From NCBI GenBank assembly GCA_947492375.1, contig CANLMI010000004.1:310001-374000 (forward strand): DNA of 64,000 bases. The letters are read 5' to 3'. The stretch's first letter is position 1; each line of letters starts with the position of its first letter. This document shows positions 63,640 to 64,000 of this stretch, piece by piece. A program made the translations under genes and the position numbers. The stretch comes from an uncultured Kordiimonas sp. Lineage in GTDB: Bacteria > Pseudomonadota > Alphaproteobacteria > Sphingomonadales > Kordiimonadaceae. The notes beneath the pieces are model-generated. The model ran no database searches. It had not been told where the DNA came from and saw only the letters and a program-made list of their open reading frames with translations.

Positions 63640-64000
63640 GATGTTTTCCTAGGTATGTTATAGGCAAGCGTTCGGATTACCAGTCTTAGCAGTCCGCAAA
63701 TAAATAGAATATTTGAAGAATAAGTCTGTACTCTGAGCGCGGAGTTGCGCCTTACCTTTCGTGAGTTACCAGATAAATTGGTCAGTATATATAGATGGGG
63801 AGTTTTTCTTCAGTTACAAGTGATAACTTGTCTTTGCCCGCGATTAGTAAAACGGGGAGTCAAATATGACTGAGGTTTTTCAAATGAAAACTTAGCTAGA
63901 AAAATGAACTTGGGATAGTTAACAACCTTCAGCAACTAATATTTTTGCACAGTAATCTAGATTCTTCGATTATAGTGGTTGCGTGTTCACTAGGAGCGGT
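63640..64000. other. Gene-free right edge
   Basis: 361 bases with no supported gene. Short frames such as ATGACTGAGG at about 63866 stop after ten codons. The region holds the promoter of the repeat protein gene (reading left) and possibly that of an unseen gene to the right. Confidence 0.4.

Overview
The window looks like chromosome from a moderately AT-rich alphaproteobacterium. Lineage markers are DUF2125 and DUF2336 proteins, a CpdR-type receiver, an MJ0042-type zinc-finger protein near ftsEX, MetX/MetW, Coq7, and the twin-transmembrane protein beside cob(I)alamin adenosyltransferase and etfBA. A marine, Kordiimonadales-like host is a guess from general character, not a demonstration.

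Positions 1-46.8 kb are ordinary housekeeping DNA. They hold lysine and arginine biosynthesis (dapE-dapD, argB, argH, lysA with a 37-codon lptM-like lipoprotein gene between the last two), methionine and aromatic amino acid steps (metXW, hisC-type, tyrA), haem (hemH), and an Mla-type lipid transporter (permease, ATPase, MCE protein, lipoprotein). They also hold ftsEX, electron-transfer flavoprotein with 3-hydroxybutyryl-CoA dehydrogenase, gluQ, coq7 and dsbB, plus regulators (GGDEF protein, CpdR) and several envelope proteins of unknown role.

At 46,997-47,082 lies a tRNA-Leu(CAA), followed at once by a tyrosine integrase. This marks the left end of a genomic island reaching at least about 60.5 kb. 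The island carries a leftward defence operon: a small controller-type regulator, then hsdR, hsdM, an unusually long hsdS with an extra C-terminal domain, a two-helix membrane/coiled-coil protein and an Abi_C-type abortive-infection protein. Two sites resembling the C-boxes of Type II restriction-modification controllers sit just upstream of the regulator, so a Type II-style delay switch may have been adopted by a Type I system. The right part has a zinc-ribbon membrane protein, a serine recombinase with three TCAAAAGGT direct repeats upstream, a small HUH Rep-like protein beside an AT-rich tract with palindromes, and an orphan transposase-type HTH protein. A 20-nt fragment resembling the 3' end of an initiator tRNA at 60.54 kb may mark an element boundary.

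Positions 60.7-63.7 kb hold a leftward group: a Cys/Trp-rich repeat exported protein, a 55-codon small gene overlapping by GTGA the start of a D-Ala-D-Ala-ligase-like ATP-grasp enzyme, and a short 2-oxoglutarate/Fe(II) oxygenase. The small peptide gene, ATP-grasp and oxygenase could form a peptide- or amino-acid-modifying pathway not obvious from standard annotation. The last 360 bases show no gene.
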